Part shown: positions 52,726 through 61,370 of the stretch, one piece after another
How the letters are laid out: every line of letters starts with the position of its first letter
Numbering within the stretch: position 1 is the stretch's first letter
Assembly (NCBI GenBank): GCA_964535735.1
Contig: CAZHTM010000008.1
Span: forward strand, 1 to 64,000
Length of the DNA: 64,000 bases
Direction: 5' to 3'
Source: J089 sp964535735
GTDB lineage: Bacteria > Fidelibacterota > Marinisomatia > Marinisomatales > J089
Translations under genes and position numbers: made by a program
Notes under the pieces: model-generated
What the model saw: the letters and a program-made list of their open reading frames with translations, nothing else
What the model was told of the DNA's origin: nothing
Databases searched by the model: none

Positions 52726-55544
52726 TGCTAGATAAAGAATTACTGACCCATTTGGGTCTTCAAACATTTGTCGTATTTGATTTCGAAACCACTGGACTGG
52801 ATCCTGAATTCGACCGGTTGATTGAAATTGCCGCTCTGAAGTATGTGGATGGGGAGGTGGATGATAAATTCGTGACCCTGGTTAATCCGGGAATACCCAT
52901 CAGTTCTATGATCACTGATATCACGGGCATTTCCAATGAAATGGTGAAAAAATCCCCAAAGGAAGAGGACTTGGTAGCTGAATTCCAGGAATTTTTAGGT
53001 GAATATCCGTTGGTGGCCCATAACATTTCTTTTGATTGGTCTTTTCTAACGGCCCTACGACGGCGATATGATCAACCGCTACTTTCAAATCCCCTTTATG
53101 ATACCTTATCTCTGGCACGAACGTTTTTATTCGATTTACCGGCCTTCAATTTGGGAACGGTAGCCGAATATTATGGTCTTTCAGCGGAAGGTTCCCACCG
53201 AGCGGAAAAGGATACAGAAAATTGTGGGGTTATATTTTTGGAATTGGTGGAAGAAGCAGCCTCGTATCGTTTATCGATCATCACCAAATTACTGGAAATT
53301 TTAAAACACGGATCATTTCCTAATAAAGACCTCTATTCGGCTTTAGCACGGGAAATGTCACGGGTGGGAAAAACCAAGACCGGGTTGGTGGCGCCTCGAC
53401 GGGATCACCACATGATGAATAATATTTATTTTTGCGAAGGTGAAACCGACATTTCCGGTCTCACGCCCGAAACCGTATTTGGTCCAGAGGGTTATTTGGC
53501 GCGTTCTTTAGACGATTTCGAAGATCGGCGGGAGCAGGTTCAATTCTCAAATTTTGTATCTGAAGTCATTACTGGTGAGCCGGAATTCGGTGTCGCTGAG
53601 GCCGGTACTGGATTGGGGAAATCGATGGCGTATTTATTCCCGGCGCTGCAAAAAGCATTTGAATCTGACGGGGAAATACCGGTAGTGGTTTCCTGTTATA
53701 CCAAACATCTCCAGGATCAACTTTTCCACAAAGATTTACCTCAATTAGCGGACGCCATTCAGACCTCGGTCAAAGCGGTAAAATTGAAGGGAAGAAGCAA
53801 CTACATCTGTCTGACACGATTAGACTGGGTGATCCATGACGCGGCCAATATTCTTTCGCCATCAGAAGTGGAATGCCTGCTGCCCCTGATTATCTGGCTG
53901 GACTGGACCGAAACTGGAGATTTGCAGGAATGCAATGGTTTTTGGGGGAGTCGTCCCGGTCGCGTGGCGTCGATGATTCAAAGCGATCCCGGTTTCTGTA
54001 CAACCAATCTTTGTCAGCAACATCATGGATGTTATTTCGGCAAACTTCGGCGGATGACCTATGAAGCCAATCTTATTATTGTCAATCACGCCTTGCTCCT
54101 CTCAGAAATGACCAATCCCGGTCTTTTACCCGCTTATGATACAGTTATCATTGATGAAGCGCATAATTTGATACCCACGGCATACGGACAATTATCCCGA
54201 AGCCTGGACTTATTTTACATCACTACTGTACTCCAATTGATTGATCCAACTGCCCTAACCAATAAACGGTGGAATGAACAGGTCAAAGCTCTAGCCAAGC
54301 TATTCCCAGAATTAAATGATCTTTATTCTACACTTATCAGTGATATTCAAGGTGCGAAAAGCGCGGCGACGTTATTTTTCGAGGCGTTGGAATCGCATTC
54401 CCAAGGACGCTATAAACCTTCGGATCCTTACACGATCAAAATTATCATTTCCAATCTGGCGGAAGAATATGGCAATGTTCACCACGAGTTAACCGCATTT
54501 ATCGATGCCCTAAAACGACTGTTGAACACCCTGCAAAAGTGGGTGAATAGCCTGCTGAATAAAGATCCCGGTCGTGACGAATATCCGGAAACTCATGCGG
54601 CGTTTGAACAACGTCAGGAACTTATTCAGAATTTATTGGAAACCCTGATTATCCTCACGCGAGATGTGCAACCGGGGTGGGTGTATTGGCAAGAAGGATC
54701 GTATAAACAAAACGATCGAAATGCGAATTTGTATTTATCTATTCACGGCTCTCCTGTCGATTTAGCTGAGGATTTATACACCAATTTCTTTTCAAAACTG
54801 GACTACTGCCTCCTGACATCGGCGACCTTGAGAGTGGACGACCGTTTTGATTATTTCCTCAATCGGATTGGTTTAGGGACGTCCAGGGCAGAATCAGTCC
54901 GGACAGCTGAATTCCCCAGTCCTTTTCATTATGATGATCAGGTGACCTATCTACAATATGCGGGCTCACCATCTATTACAAATGATCCCAAAGCAATTGC
55001 TCAAGTGATTTATAACCTTCATCAGAAGTACAATCGGCGGATCATGGTTTTATTTACCTCCTACCGATTGTTGGAAGGGACGTATCGTTATCTTCGTACT
55101 TTCCCCGGGGGACGGGACATGCCCCTCTTTGCTCAGGTGTATGGTACCAGTCGGTGGGCAATCTTAAAAGGCATGCACAACACGGAAAATGGCATCCTTT
55201 TGGGAACGAGCGCGTTTTGGGAAGGAGTGGACCTCCCTGGAAATCTTCTTGAAATCTTGATAATCACCAAACTTCCCTTTGATGTTCCTTCCGAACCGAT
55301 TGTAAAAGCGTATTCAGCGGCCATATCAGAGCGGGGCGGTAATGCCTTCATGGAATACAGCGTTCCCGAATGTGTAATAAAACTTCGTCAGGGGTTTGGC
55401 CGACTGATTCGGACCATTCATGATGAAGGAATTTTTGTTATTTTGGATGATCGGGTGGTGACCAAACGCTACGGCAACCATTTTATGGATGCAATTCCCG
55501 TTCGGATGAATATGGTGGACAGTCTCACACAATTTTCTTCTTAG
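52725..55544 (+). CDS. dinG: DnaQ-type exonuclease fused to DinG-like helicase
   Basis: 939 residues from ATG 52725 (TGATG overlap with the preceding stop). Residues ~15-180 are a DEDDh 3'-5' exonuclease: FDFETTGLD, LVAHNISFDW and SHRAEKDTE. From about 240 follows an XPD/DinG-type superfamily 2 helicase: Walker A EAGTGLGKSMAYL, DEAH box VIIDEAHNLIP, a cysteine set (ICLTRL, CTTNLCQQHHGC) that could hold an iron-sulfur cluster, and late motifs such as GTSAFWEGVDLPG and RQGFGRLIR. The same fusion occurs in Firmicutes DinG; whether the exonuclease and helicase are active is not shown. It should act on damaged or structured DNA. Confidence 0.93.
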   Translation: MLDKELLTHLGLQTFVVFDFETTGLDPEFDRLIEIAALKYVDGEVDDKFVTLVNPGIPISSMITDITGISNEMVKKSPKEEDLVAEFQEFLGEYPLVAHNISFDWSFLTALRRRYDQPLLSNPLYDTLSLARTFLFDLPAFNLGTVAEYYGLSAEGSHRAEKDTENCGVIFLELVEEAASYRLSIITKLLEILKHGSFPNKDLYSALAREMSRVGKTKTGLVAPRRDHHMMNNIYFCEGETDISGLTPETVFGPEGYLARSLDDFEDRREQVQFSNFVSEVITGEPEFGVAEAGTGLGKSMAYLFPALQKAFESDGEIPVVVSCYTKHLQDQLFHKDLPQLADAIQTSVKAVKLKGRSNYICLTRLDWVIHDAANILSPSEVECLLPLIIWLDWTETGDLQECNGFWGSRPGRVASMIQSDPGFCTTNLCQQHHGCYFGKLRRMTYEANLIIVNHALLLSEMTNPGLLPAYDTVIIDEAHNLIPTAYGQLSRSLDLFYITTVLQLIDPTALTNKRWNEQVKALAKLFPELNDLYSTLISDIQGAKSAATLFFEALESHSQGRYKPSDPYTIKIIISNLAEEYGNVHHELTAFIDALKRLLNTLQKWVNSLLNKDPGRDEYPETHAAFEQRQELIQNLLETLIILTRDVQPGWVYWQEGSYKQNDRNANLYLSIHGSPVDLAEDLYTNFFSKLDYCLLTSATLRVDDRFDYFLNRIGLGTSRAESVRTAEFPSPFHYDDQVTYLQYAGSPSITNDPKAIAQVIYNLHQKYNRRIMVLFTSYRLLEGTYRYLRTFPGGRDMPLFAQVYGTSRWAILKGMHNTENGILLGTSAFWEGVDLPGNLLEILIITKLPFDVPSEPIVKAYSAAISERGGNAFMEYSVPECVIKLRQGFGRLIRTIHDEGIFVILDDRVVTKRYGNHFMDAIPVRMNMVDSLTQFSS

Positions 55545-55594
55545 GCCTACGGTGCCTGCTTGATATACGTTTCGATGGGGGGGTAAATTTCTCT

Positions 55595-57121
55595 ATGGCA
55601 ATCCTTACGCTTTCCGATCGACGCTATTCCGTCGATGATTTCCGCCCTTTTTTTAATGGACCGGTCCAGGTACGCATTCAACCGAAAGTGCGTTCCAAGA
55701 TTGTGGACTGTGCCCATCGTTTTCAGTCAGTTGTCTCGCAAGATCTGAAAATTTATGGAGTCAATACAGGGTTCGGGAATCTGAGTCAAATCCGAATCAG
55801 CCCCAAAGAACAGGCAAAACTGCAACTCAACCTGGTCCGAAGCCATGCCGCCGGTGTGGGAGAGCCCCTTTCCTTGCCCTTAACCCGGATTGTCCTTTTC
55901 CTGAAACTGCTCACATTTTCCAAAGGTGTTAGTGGAGTCCGATTCCAGGTAGTCCAGCAAATCGCCAAATTCCTTAAATATGACATTTTGCCTGTGATTC
56001 CCATTCAGGGATCGGTGGGGGCCAGCGGGGATTTAGCTCCTATGGCGCATCTGGCGCTGGCTCTAATCGGTGAAGGTGATGTCCACTTTCAGGACCGCGT
56101 GATTCCCAGTATGGTCGCCATGAAAAATGTGGGGATGGACCCGCTGGTATTGGGCTCCAAAGAAGGCTTAAGTCTGATCAATGGAACTCAAGTATCCACC
56201 GCGTTAGCGATACAGGCCGTTCTGGAAGCGGAAAATCTGCTAAAACATGCGGACATCATTGGAGCCATGTCCGTGGAAGCCAGTTTATCGACCAGACAGG
56301 TCTTCGCTCCTGAAATCCACAAGCTGAAAGCGCACCCCGGGCAACAGACTGTGGCTCAAAATATTTGGCGGTTTTTGGAAGGGAGTGAAATTGTGGCCTC
56401 ACATGAGGAATGTGATCGCGTGCAAGATCCCTATAGCCTCCGGTGTATGCCCCATGTTCATGGAGCTTCTCGGGAGACCTTCGGCCAAGCCAAAAAGATG
56501 GTGGAAGATGAAATCAATAGTGTAAGTGATAATCCCCTCATTTTACCCGATAATCAGGTGGCAACTTCGGGGCATTTTCACGCCGAATTTATCGCTCAGG
56601 CGATGGATATCTTGGCTATTGCTGTGAGTGAAATTGGGGGGATTTCGGAACGTCGGATCCATTATTTCATGAAAGGGATTGGCGATCGTTTGCCACCATT
56701 CTTGGCTCACAATCCCGGTCTGGAATCGGGAGCCATGATTGCACATGTTACGGCGGCGTCTTTAGTGTCGGAAAACAAAACCTTAAGCCATCCCGCGAGT
56801 ATTGATTCGATTCCCACGTCCGGTGGACAAGAAGATTATGTGAGTATGGCACCCTGGGCGGGACGTAAAGCGCTCCAAATTACGGCAAATGTGACCCAGA
56901 TTCTAGCCATCGAGTTATTGGTCAATACACGAGCCATTTTATTGTTTTACAAGGGATTGAAACCAAGTAAAGGAACTCGACCGGTTTTGACCTACTTGAA
57001 GCGATTTATTCGCTACCAGATGGGGGACTACCCGGTGGCCTATGATATACGCATTTTGCGTGATATAATATCTCAGGGGAATCTAGCCACTCTTCTTCAG
57101 AAATATGTTAACTTGGAGTAA
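55595..57121 (+). CDS. hutH: Histidine ammonia-lyase
   Basis: 508 residues, the HAL/PAL aromatic amino-acid lyase fold. GSVGASGDLAPMAHL contains the Ala143-Ser144-Gly145 triad that forms the MIO cofactor; YGVNTGFGNLSQI is the lid segment. The selectivity pair in LVRSHAAG is Ser83-His84, the form found in histidine ammonia-lyases and equivalent to the catalytic His83 of Pseudomonas HutH, not the Phe/His-Leu of phenylalanine or tyrosine lyases. It should convert histidine to urocanate and ammonia. No hutU, hutI or hutG is near. A G-rich stretch precedes ATG 55595. Confidence 0.88.
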   Translation: MAILTLSDRRYSVDDFRPFFNGPVQVRIQPKVRSKIVDCAHRFQSVVSQDLKIYGVNTGFGNLSQIRISPKEQAKLQLNLVRSHAAGVGEPLSLPLTRIVLFLKLLTFSKGVSGVRFQVVQQIAKFLKYDILPVIPIQGSVGASGDLAPMAHLALALIGEGDVHFQDRVIPSMVAMKNVGMDPLVLGSKEGLSLINGTQVSTALAIQAVLEAENLLKHADIIGAMSVEASLSTRQVFAPEIHKLKAHPGQQTVAQNIWRFLEGSEIVASHEECDRVQDPYSLRCMPHVHGASRETFGQAKKMVEDEINSVSDNPLILPDNQVATSGHFHAEFIAQAMDILAIAVSEIGGISERRIHYFMKGIGDRLPPFLAHNPGLESGAMIAHVTAASLVSENKTLSHPASIDSIPTSGGQEDYVSMAPWAGRKALQITANVTQILAIELLVNTRAILLFYKGLKPSKGTRPVLTYLKRFIRYQMGDYPVAYDIRILRDIISQGNLATLLQKYVNLE

Positions 57122-57123
57122 TC

Positions 57124-58587
57124 GTGTCTAAAGAATTTCGACCAGGCTATACCTTCGATGATGTGCTTTTGGTGCCTCAGGCTTCATCCGTACTTCCCCG
57201 AGATGTAGATATAACCACTATTTTAACCCGATCCATCCACCTCAATATTCCCATATTAAGTGCCGCCATGGATACAGTGACGGAATCCGAGATGGCCATT
57301 GCACTAGCCAGGGAAGGAGGGATCGGTATTATTCATAAAAACCTCACCATCTCCGATCAAGCCAAGATGGTGGATCGGGTGAAGCGGTCGGAAAGTGGTA
57401 TGATTATGGATCCCATCACGCTGGACGTAAATAAAACCATTCGGGACGCTAAGGCCACCATGGCGCATTATCACATTAGCGGGCTTCCGGTTGTCGATGG
57501 GAAAAAATTGGTGGGCATTTTAACCAACCGAGACATTCGATTCGAAACCAACCTTGATTTGCCGGTGAAACAATGCATGACCAGTGAGAATTTGATCACG
57601 GTTCCCATGGGCACGACATTGGAAAAGGCTAAAGAAATATTACAAAAGTATCGGATCGAAAAACTGTTGGTGGTAGATAAGAAGGGACAGTTATCAGGAT
57701 TAATTACGGTCAAAGATATCCAGAAAAAAGAGATGTATCCCAATGCGGCAAAAGATAGCAATGGCCGTTTACGGGTCGGAGCTGCCGTGGGCGCTGGCGC
57801 GGATGCTGTGGAACGGGCGCAGGAATTAGCCCGAAATGCCGTGGATGTTATCGTAATTGACACAGCCCATGGTCATTCAGCCGGTGTTTTAAAAACGATT
57901 GATAAAATTAAAGCATCCGTAAGTAGCGTGGATATTATTGCCGGGAATGTGGCCACTACGGCAGGAACTCAGGCTCTTATTGATGCCGGTGTGGATGCTG
58001 TCAAGGTGGGAATCGGCGCCGGCGCCAGTTGCACAACCCGAATTATTGCCGGTGTAGGTGTCCCTCAATTAACCGCGATTTTCGATGCGGTGGATGCCGC
58101 TTCAAAAGCCGATATCCCCATCATCGCCGATGGCGGAATCCGCTACAGCGGAGACGCGGCCAAATGCCTGGCGGCGGGAGCTCAAAGTTTTATGCTAGGC
58201 AGTTTATTGGCGGGAATGGACGAAAGCCCTGGAGAAACGATCCTTTATGAAGGTCGTCAGTATAAAGCCTATCGCGGCATGGGCTCACTGGGCGCTATGA
58301 AGGAGGGGAGTGGCGACCGGTATTTTCAGGAAGGCACGGAAGCGACCAAGCTGGTACCCGAAGGTATTGAAGGAATGGTTCCTTATCGCGGACCCGTACG
58401 GCAAACGATTCATCAAATTGTGGGGGGCCTCAGAGCCAGTATGGGGTATTGTGGCGCTGCTTCGATTAAGGAATTCCCGAATAAAGCAGAGTTTATACGC
58501 ATGTCCTTGGCAGGAACAAAAGAAAGCCACCCTCACGAAGTAAGAATCGTGAAGGAGGCTCCCAATTATCAGGTGAATAAGAGTTAA
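57124..58587 (+). CDS. guaB: IMP dehydrogenase
   Basis: 487 residues starting with GTG 57124, two bases after hutH. Family pattern: FRPGYTFDDVLLVPQASSVL, two CBS domains (about 95-205), the nucleotide motif, and the catalytic loop GIGAGASCTTR with Cys303 (most relatives read GIGPGSICTTR), followed by the YRGMGSLGAMKEGSGDRYF flap with the conserved Arg and Tyr. It catalyses the committed step to GMP in the cytoplasm. It converges on rpsT with one base between the stops. Confidence 0.96.
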   Translation: MSKEFRPGYTFDDVLLVPQASSVLPRDVDITTILTRSIHLNIPILSAAMDTVTESEMAIALAREGGIGIIHKNLTISDQAKMVDRVKRSESGMIMDPITLDVNKTIRDAKATMAHYHISGLPVVDGKKLVGILTNRDIRFETNLDLPVKQCMTSENLITVPMGTTLEKAKEILQKYRIEKLLVVDKKGQLSGLITVKDIQKKEMYPNAAKDSNGRLRVGAAVGAGADAVERAQELARNAVDVIVIDTAHGHSAGVLKTIDKIKASVSSVDIIAGNVATTAGTQALIDAGVDAVKVGIGAGASCTTRIIAGVGVPQLTAIFDAVDAASKADIPIIADGGIRYSGDAAKCLAAGAQSFMLGSLLAGMDESPGETILYEGRQYKAYRGMGSLGAMKEGSGDRYFQEGTEATKLVPEGIEGMVPYRGPVRQTIHQIVGGLRASMGYCGAASIKEFPNKAEFIRMSLAGTKESHPHEVRIVKEAPNYQVNKS

Positions 58588-58588
58588 G

Positions 58589-58843
58589 TTAGGATAGGGA
58601 ATTCAAATGCCGCGTAATTTGCGCTTTCCGGCGGGCGGCAGTGTTTTTATGAATGAGCCCGGTTTGGGCCATTTTGTCTAAAAAGCTAACCGTTTCTTTA
58701 TAGATGGGTTCGGCGGTCTGTAAATCCGTTGACGTCAATACCCGTTTAACCAGTGTTTTCATCCGGGATTGATTTTGGATATTACGTTCGCGCCGTCTCA
58801 CATCCTGACGTGTACGTTTAATTTGTTGGGGATGTCTGTCCAT
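58589..58843 (-). CDS. rpsT: 30S ribosomal protein S20
   Basis: 84 basic residues: QQIKRTRQDVRRRERNIQNQ at the N-terminus, then MKTLVKRVL and GLIHKNTAARRKAQITRHL, the fixed S20 ending 'IHKNxAARxKSRLxxxL'. It binds 16S rRNA early in small-subunit assembly. AGGAC lies before its ATG. It is divergent from the CRP-family regulator. Confidence 0.94.
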   Translation of the reverse strand: MDRHPQQIKRTRQDVRRRERNIQNQSRMKTLVKRVLTSTDLQTAEPIYKETVSFLDKMAQTGLIHKNTAARRKAQITRHLNSLS

Positions 58844-58960
58844 TGTGTCCTATTAAGTTAAAAAATTAGACCGGAAATTATTCCCTGGCGTCGATGGAAG
58901 TCAACAATAATGGCGGATATTTACGGTGGAAATTTGTGCCCTCTGGAAAGTTTCAACCAT

Positions 58961-58988
58961 TTGAAAAATTCTCTAAAACCGTTATCTT
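58961..58988 (+). promoter_or_regulatory. Possible promoter of the CRP-family gene
   Basis: TTGAAA and TATCTT are separated by 16 bases, and the second box ends five bases before ATG 58994. If real, the mRNA would start at or next to the ATG (leaderless); no Shine-Dalgarno is seen. The match to consensus is only moderate. The rest of 58844-58993 holds no gene that I can support. Confidence 0.3.
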
Positions 58989-58993
58989 TTACC

Positions 58994-59674
58994 ATGGATA
59001 AGATTAAACTTCTGCAATCAGTCCCTCTGTTTAGCGACCTGAGTGACTCCTCACTCCGAAAAATTTCTGACCAAATGATCACCCGATCGTACGCCAAAGG
59101 CCAGTTGATTTTGATGGAAGAAACTGTTGGTGAAACATTTTTTATTTTAGCAAATGGAAGTGTGAAAGTCACCCGAATGAGCGACGATGGACGCGAGGTA
59201 ATTTTGGCCATGCTAGGTGAAGGGGACTTCTTTGGCGAAATGTCCCTGTTGGATGGCGAAGGTCGATCAGCCAATGTCATTGCGATTGAGGACACGGAAG
59301 CCTTAACGATTAAACGGGGTGAATTTTTAGGTATTTTAGAACGATACCCAAAAATCGCTATTAAACTGTTGGAAGAATTAACCCGGAGACTGAGACGAAG
59401 TGACCAACAGATTGAAAGTTTATCCTTAAGTGATGCCGAACAGCGAATTTCAATTGCACTGATTCGGTTGGCTGAAGAGCTTGGCACGATAAAAGGAGGC
59501 GCCGTCACGGTTAAAAATTTGCCATATCAACAGGATATTGCTAACATGGCAGGAACATCAAGGGAAACCGTTTCCAGAATGTTTAAACTACTTGAAGAAA
59601 AAGGATTCATAACCCGTGAGGGGAAATCGCTAACAATCACGAGTTTCGCCAATTTCTGCAAAACGTTTTCCTGA
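58994..59674 (+). CDS. CRP/FNR-family transcription regulator
   Basis: 226 residues from ATG 58994 (MDKIKLLQSVPLFSDLSDSS); an ATG at 58910 would add 28 non-family residues. The N-terminal cyclic-nucleotide-binding domain has the phosphate cassette FFGEMSLLDGEGRSANVIA with Arg91-Ser92, as in cAMP receptors; there are no FNR-type cysteines. The C-terminal winged helix reads DIANMAGTSRETVSRMFKLL, with Arg190, Glu191 and Arg195 equivalent to CRP Arg180, Glu181 and Arg185, which read TGTGA. The perfect TGTGA-N6-TCACA site at 4731 is a likely target. It could be a cAMP-type regulator; no cyclase is in the window. Heads a run that includes meaB and tatC. Confidence 0.9.
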   Translation: MDKIKLLQSVPLFSDLSDSSLRKISDQMITRSYAKGQLILMEETVGETFFILANGSVKVTRMSDDGREVILAMLGEGDFFGEMSLLDGEGRSANVIAIEDTEALTIKRGEFLGILERYPKIAIKLLEELTRRLRRSDQQIESLSLSDAEQRISIALIRLAEELGTIKGGAVTVKNLPYQQDIANMAGTSRETVSRMFKLLEEKGFITREGKSLTITSFANFCKTFS

Positions 59675-59692
59675 TAATCTGATATATATTCC

Positions 59693-60637
59693 ATGAACGA
59701 CCGGGTCTTGGATCAAATACGTTCCAATAACCACCGCGCTATTTCCCGGTTGATTACTCAAATTGAATCTGGTTCTGAAATCTTAGAAGCGGACTTTTCC
59801 AATTTGTTTTACTATTCTCATGAATCAGTACGAATTGGTATAACCGGTCCTCCAGGAGCAGGGAAAAGCACCCTCATCGATCGTCTTGTAATTCATTTAC
59901 TGGAAAAAGATCTTTCTGTTGGAGTTGTGGCTGTGGACCCCACCAGTCCATTTACGGGGGGCGCTTTACTTGGCGATCGGGTTCGGATGAACCATTTTTT
60001 CGGGGATCCACGAGTTTTTATTCGCAGTATGGGCTCCCAAGGCGATTTGGGTGGTCTGGCAAAAAAAGCCCAGGATGTGGGGGACGTGTTAGCAGCCAGC
60101 GGAAAAGATATCATTCTCTTCGAAACCGTCGGAGTTGGACAGGGAGAACATGATATAATCAAGGCCGTGGATTTCACAGTGGTAGTGTTGGTGCCGGAAT
60201 CGGGCGATGAAATTCAATTAATGAAGGCTGGTTTAATCGAATTAGCCGACGCCTTTATTATCAATAAATCGGACCGGGATGGTGCTGATCGACTAGCGCA
60301 GACCTTGGAAAATATTTTACAGAATTATTCTCAACAGGCCAAACGCATTCCTGCTGTGTATCGGACTATTGCTAGCCAGGATAAAGGTGTAGTGGAAGCT
60401 CTGGATGGCATTTTAGCGTCGATTGAAGCTGAAAAAGCAACAGGCCAATTTGATCAGCGCCGGATTCGCCGTCATCGGCAACGGGTATCCACACTCATTC
60501 GCGAGCGATTGCTCAAATCCTTTTGGTCGGAAAGCAGGGAATCCCATTTATTCAAAGAGACGAGCTCTATTGATTCTGTTAAACGATCACCTTACGAAAT
60601 CGCGAAACAACTTATGAAATCCATGGACCATGAGTGA
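59693..60637 (+). CDS. meaB: Methylmalonyl-CoA mutase-associated GTPase MeaB
   Basis: 314 residues of the MeaB/ArgK G3E GTPase group: P-loop GITGPPGAGKSTLIDRL, VAVDPTSPFTGGALLGDRVR, SMGSQGDLGGLAKKAQDV, ETVGVGQGEHDI and a NKSD guanine motif (INKSDRDGA). MeaB protects and reloads the B12-dependent methylmalonyl-CoA mutase. The mutase is not next to it here. It is between the CRP-type regulator (18 bases) and tatC (eight-base overlap, ATGAGTGA). Confidence 0.94.
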   Translation: MNDRVLDQIRSNNHRAISRLITQIESGSEILEADFSNLFYYSHESVRIGITGPPGAGKSTLIDRLVIHLLEKDLSVGVVAVDPTSPFTGGALLGDRVRMNHFFGDPRVFIRSMGSQGDLGGLAKKAQDVGDVLAASGKDIILFETVGVGQGEHDIIKAVDFTVVVLVPESGDEIQLMKAGLIELADAFIINKSDRDGADRLAQTLENILQNYSQQAKRIPAVYRTIASQDKGVVEALDGILASIEAEKATGQFDQRRIRRHRQRVSTLIRERLLKSFWSESRESHLFKETSSIDSVKRSPYEIAKQLMKSMDHE

Positions 60638-61370
60638 CCCCTTTAAAACCATGTCCTTTTTAGACCACCTGGAAGAATTGCGGTGGCGATTAATCAAATC
60701 CCTGATCGCCATTATCGTCGGAGCCAGTATTACGTTTTTATTCATCGATCAAATTATTGATATTCTCATTCGTCCCACTCGCAGTGTCAGTCGGGATATG
60801 ATTCTTCAGGTTCTCACGGTTCAGGGCATGTTTATGATCAAGTGGGGCTTGGCGATTGTGGGGGGAGTCGTTCTGGCTATACCGGTATTGACCTACCAAT
60901 TATGGCGATTCATATCCCCCGGATTGTACAAGGATGAAAAGAAATACATCCTGCCAGTCATATTGTTTACGTTTATCTCGTTTTTAGTTGGCATTGTCTT
61001 CGCTTACCAAGTCATTATTCCGTTTTCCTTGAATTTCTTTACGTCCATGGGATATGGTGAAATCCAAACCAATATTTCCATTAATTATTATTTCAGTTTC
61101 ATCGTTTGGCTAATGTTGGGATCAGGTATCATATTTGAATTTCCTATAGTATCCTATATTCTCGGTAAAGTTGGTATCTTAACAGCCCAGGGTATGCGAA
61201 AATATCGCAGACATGCGATTGTATTTATCATGGTTTTGTCGGCCTTCATTACTCCTCCAGATCCGATCAGTATGATAATAATGACGGTTCCGTTAATCTT
61301 GCTCTATGAAATCAGTATCGGTGTTGTTTGGGTCGGGACCCGCAAGAACCGTGAATTGCAGAATATATAA
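60630..61370 (+). CDS. tatC: Twin-arginine translocase subunit TatC
   Basis: 246 residues with six membrane helices. The start MSFLDHLEELRWRLIKSL contains the conserved LDHLxELRxRL of TatC that recognises the twin-arginine signal; PxLTYQLWRFISPGLYKDEK and SFIVWLMLGSGIIFEFPIVS are further family segments. It forms the receptor complex for folded exported proteins at the inner membrane. tatA/B are not in the window. It shares one base with the next gene (TAATG). Confidence 0.96.
   Translation: MSDPFKTMSFLDHLEELRWRLIKSLIAIIVGASITFLFIDQIIDILIRPTRSVSRDMILQVLTVQGMFMIKWGLAIVGGVVLAIPVLTYQLWRFISPGLYKDEKKYILPVILFTFISFLVGIVFAYQVIIPFSLNFFTSMGYGEIQTNISINYYFSFIVWLMLGSGIIFEFPIVSYILGKVGILTAQGMRKYRRHAIVFIMVLSAFITPPDPISMIIMTVPLILLYEISIGVVWVGTRKNRELQNI

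Noticed and set aside
55595..57121. Phenylalanine or tyrosine ammonia-lyase
   Set aside because: The selectivity pair is Ser-His, as in histidine lyases.
58533..58552. TCACGA...TCGTGA hairpin near the guaB end
   Set aside because: It lies inside coding sequence and has no T run, so it is not a terminator.
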